DNA of 9,539 nucleotides, taken from NCBI GenBank assembly GCA_958423535.1, contig CATZRJ010000056.1:1-9539 (forward strand), written 5' to 3'. The notes under the pieces were generated by a model. It worked only from the letters and a program-made list of their open reading frames with translations, was not told the DNA's origin and ran no database searches. Made by a program: the position numbers and the translations under genes. Shown one piece after another: positions 8,959-9,539 of the stretch (the first letter of the stretch is position 1; each line of letters begins with the position of its first letter). This DNA is from an uncultured Collinsella sp. (GTDB lineage: Bacteria > Actinomycetota > Coriobacteriia > Coriobacteriales > Coriobacteriaceae).

Positions 8959-9539
8959 TTAGGCATCCCAGGCATCGCGGCCGCGCAGTGCGCGCAGGCC
9001 AATGTCGTGACGCAGGGTCTTGCCCTCAAAGTTGATCTTCTCGCAGGCCTCGTAGGCAAGGTCGCGAGCGTTCTCGAACGTATCGCCCAGTGCGGTCACG
9101 GCGAGTACACGACCGCCGTTGGTCACGAGCTTGCCGTCCACCACAGCGGTGCCGGCGTGGTACACCGTCACGTTCTCCATGGCCTCGGCGTCCTCGATAC
9201 CGGTAATGAGCTTGCCCTTCTCGTAGCTGCCGGGATAGCCCGCGCTCGTCAGAACAACGGCAACGGCCCACTCGTCACGCCAATCGAGTTCAACCTGATC
9301 GAGCTCGCAGTTGGCGCAGGCAAGCATGACCTCGACCAGGTCGTTCTTAAGGCGCGGCAGCACGACCTGCGTCTCGGGATCGCCAAAGCGGGCATTGAAC
9401 TCCAGCACCTTGGGGCCGGCAGGGGTGAGCATAAAGCCGCCGTACAGGCAGCCGCGATAGTCGATACCCTCGGCAGCGAGCTCTGCCACGGTCTGCTCCA
9501 TGACCTTCACCATGGTGGCGTGCTCCTCGTCGGTCACGA
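8959..9539 (-). CDS. purD: Phosphoribosylamine-glycine ligase, C-terminal part
   Basis: GAR synthetase joins phosphoribosylamine and glycine with ATP in the second step of purine synthesis. About 193 C-terminal residues are in view; the N-terminal half lies beyond the window edge, so this is a cut by the window and not a broken gene. The visible part holds the end of the ATP-grasp domain, including the metal-binding stretch VLEFNARFGDPETQ, followed by the small C-terminal domain with AGYPGSYEKG, GGRVLAVTALG and the final helix region. It ends in TAA, 21 bases before the Nudix start. The GTG at 9537 is an internal Val codon, not the start. Confidence 0.96.
   Translation of the reverse strand, partial: VTDEEHATMVKVMEQTVAELAAEGIDYRGCLYGGFMLTPAGPKVLEFNARFGDPETQVVLPRLKNDLVEVMLACANCELDQVELDWRDEWAVAVVLTSAGYPGSYEKGKLITGIEDAEAMENVTVYHAGTAVVDGKLVTNGGRVLAVTALGDTFENARDLAYEACEKINFEGKTLRHDIGLRALRGRDAWDA

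Overview
The window is a GC-rich, tightly packed chromosomal segment in which every supported gene lies on the minus strand, so transcription runs from high to low coordinates. Gene content, composition and protein sequence suggest a high-GC Gram-positive bacterium, most like a Coriobacteriia (Collinsella-type) actinobacterium. That assignment comes from recognition of overall protein style and was not tested by a search. No tRNA, rRNA, CRISPR array, transposase or phage gene was seen.

In transcription order: (1) 9539-8959 holds the C-terminal part of purD (GAR synthetase, purine synthesis), cut by the window edge. (2) 8937-8242 encodes a Nudix hydrolase of the ADP-ribose pyrophosphatase type, 21 bases behind purD. 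(3) 8241-8000 is a 242-base non-coding gap with two large inverted repeats and a possible promoter. (4) 7999-6227 encodes a half-size ABC exporter, followed after 19 bases by (5) an unrecognised single-pass membrane protein at 6207-5242. This pair ends at a clear intrinsic terminator (5220-5178). (6) 5241-4945 is an AT-rich gap with a 107-base inverted repeat that shares the terminator's T-tract, plus the carA leader. (7) 4944-3505 is carA and 3503-189 is carB, the two subunits of carbamoyl-phosphate synthetase, separated by one base and probably translationally coupled. (8) 188-1 is the carB 3' flank, which carries nested inverted repeats reaching back into the last codons of carB.

The proteins are mostly core metabolism: purine synthesis, nucleotide clean-up, and carbamoyl phosphate for pyrimidines and arginine. 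The ABC exporter and membrane protein form a separate transcription unit of unknown substrate. The main points of interest are three large, unrelated inverted repeats, one in each intergenic region; a roughly 36-residue insertion in the CarA glutaminase domain; and the unexplained partner of the ABC exporter. I saw no convincing evidence of a complete, new multi-gene system.
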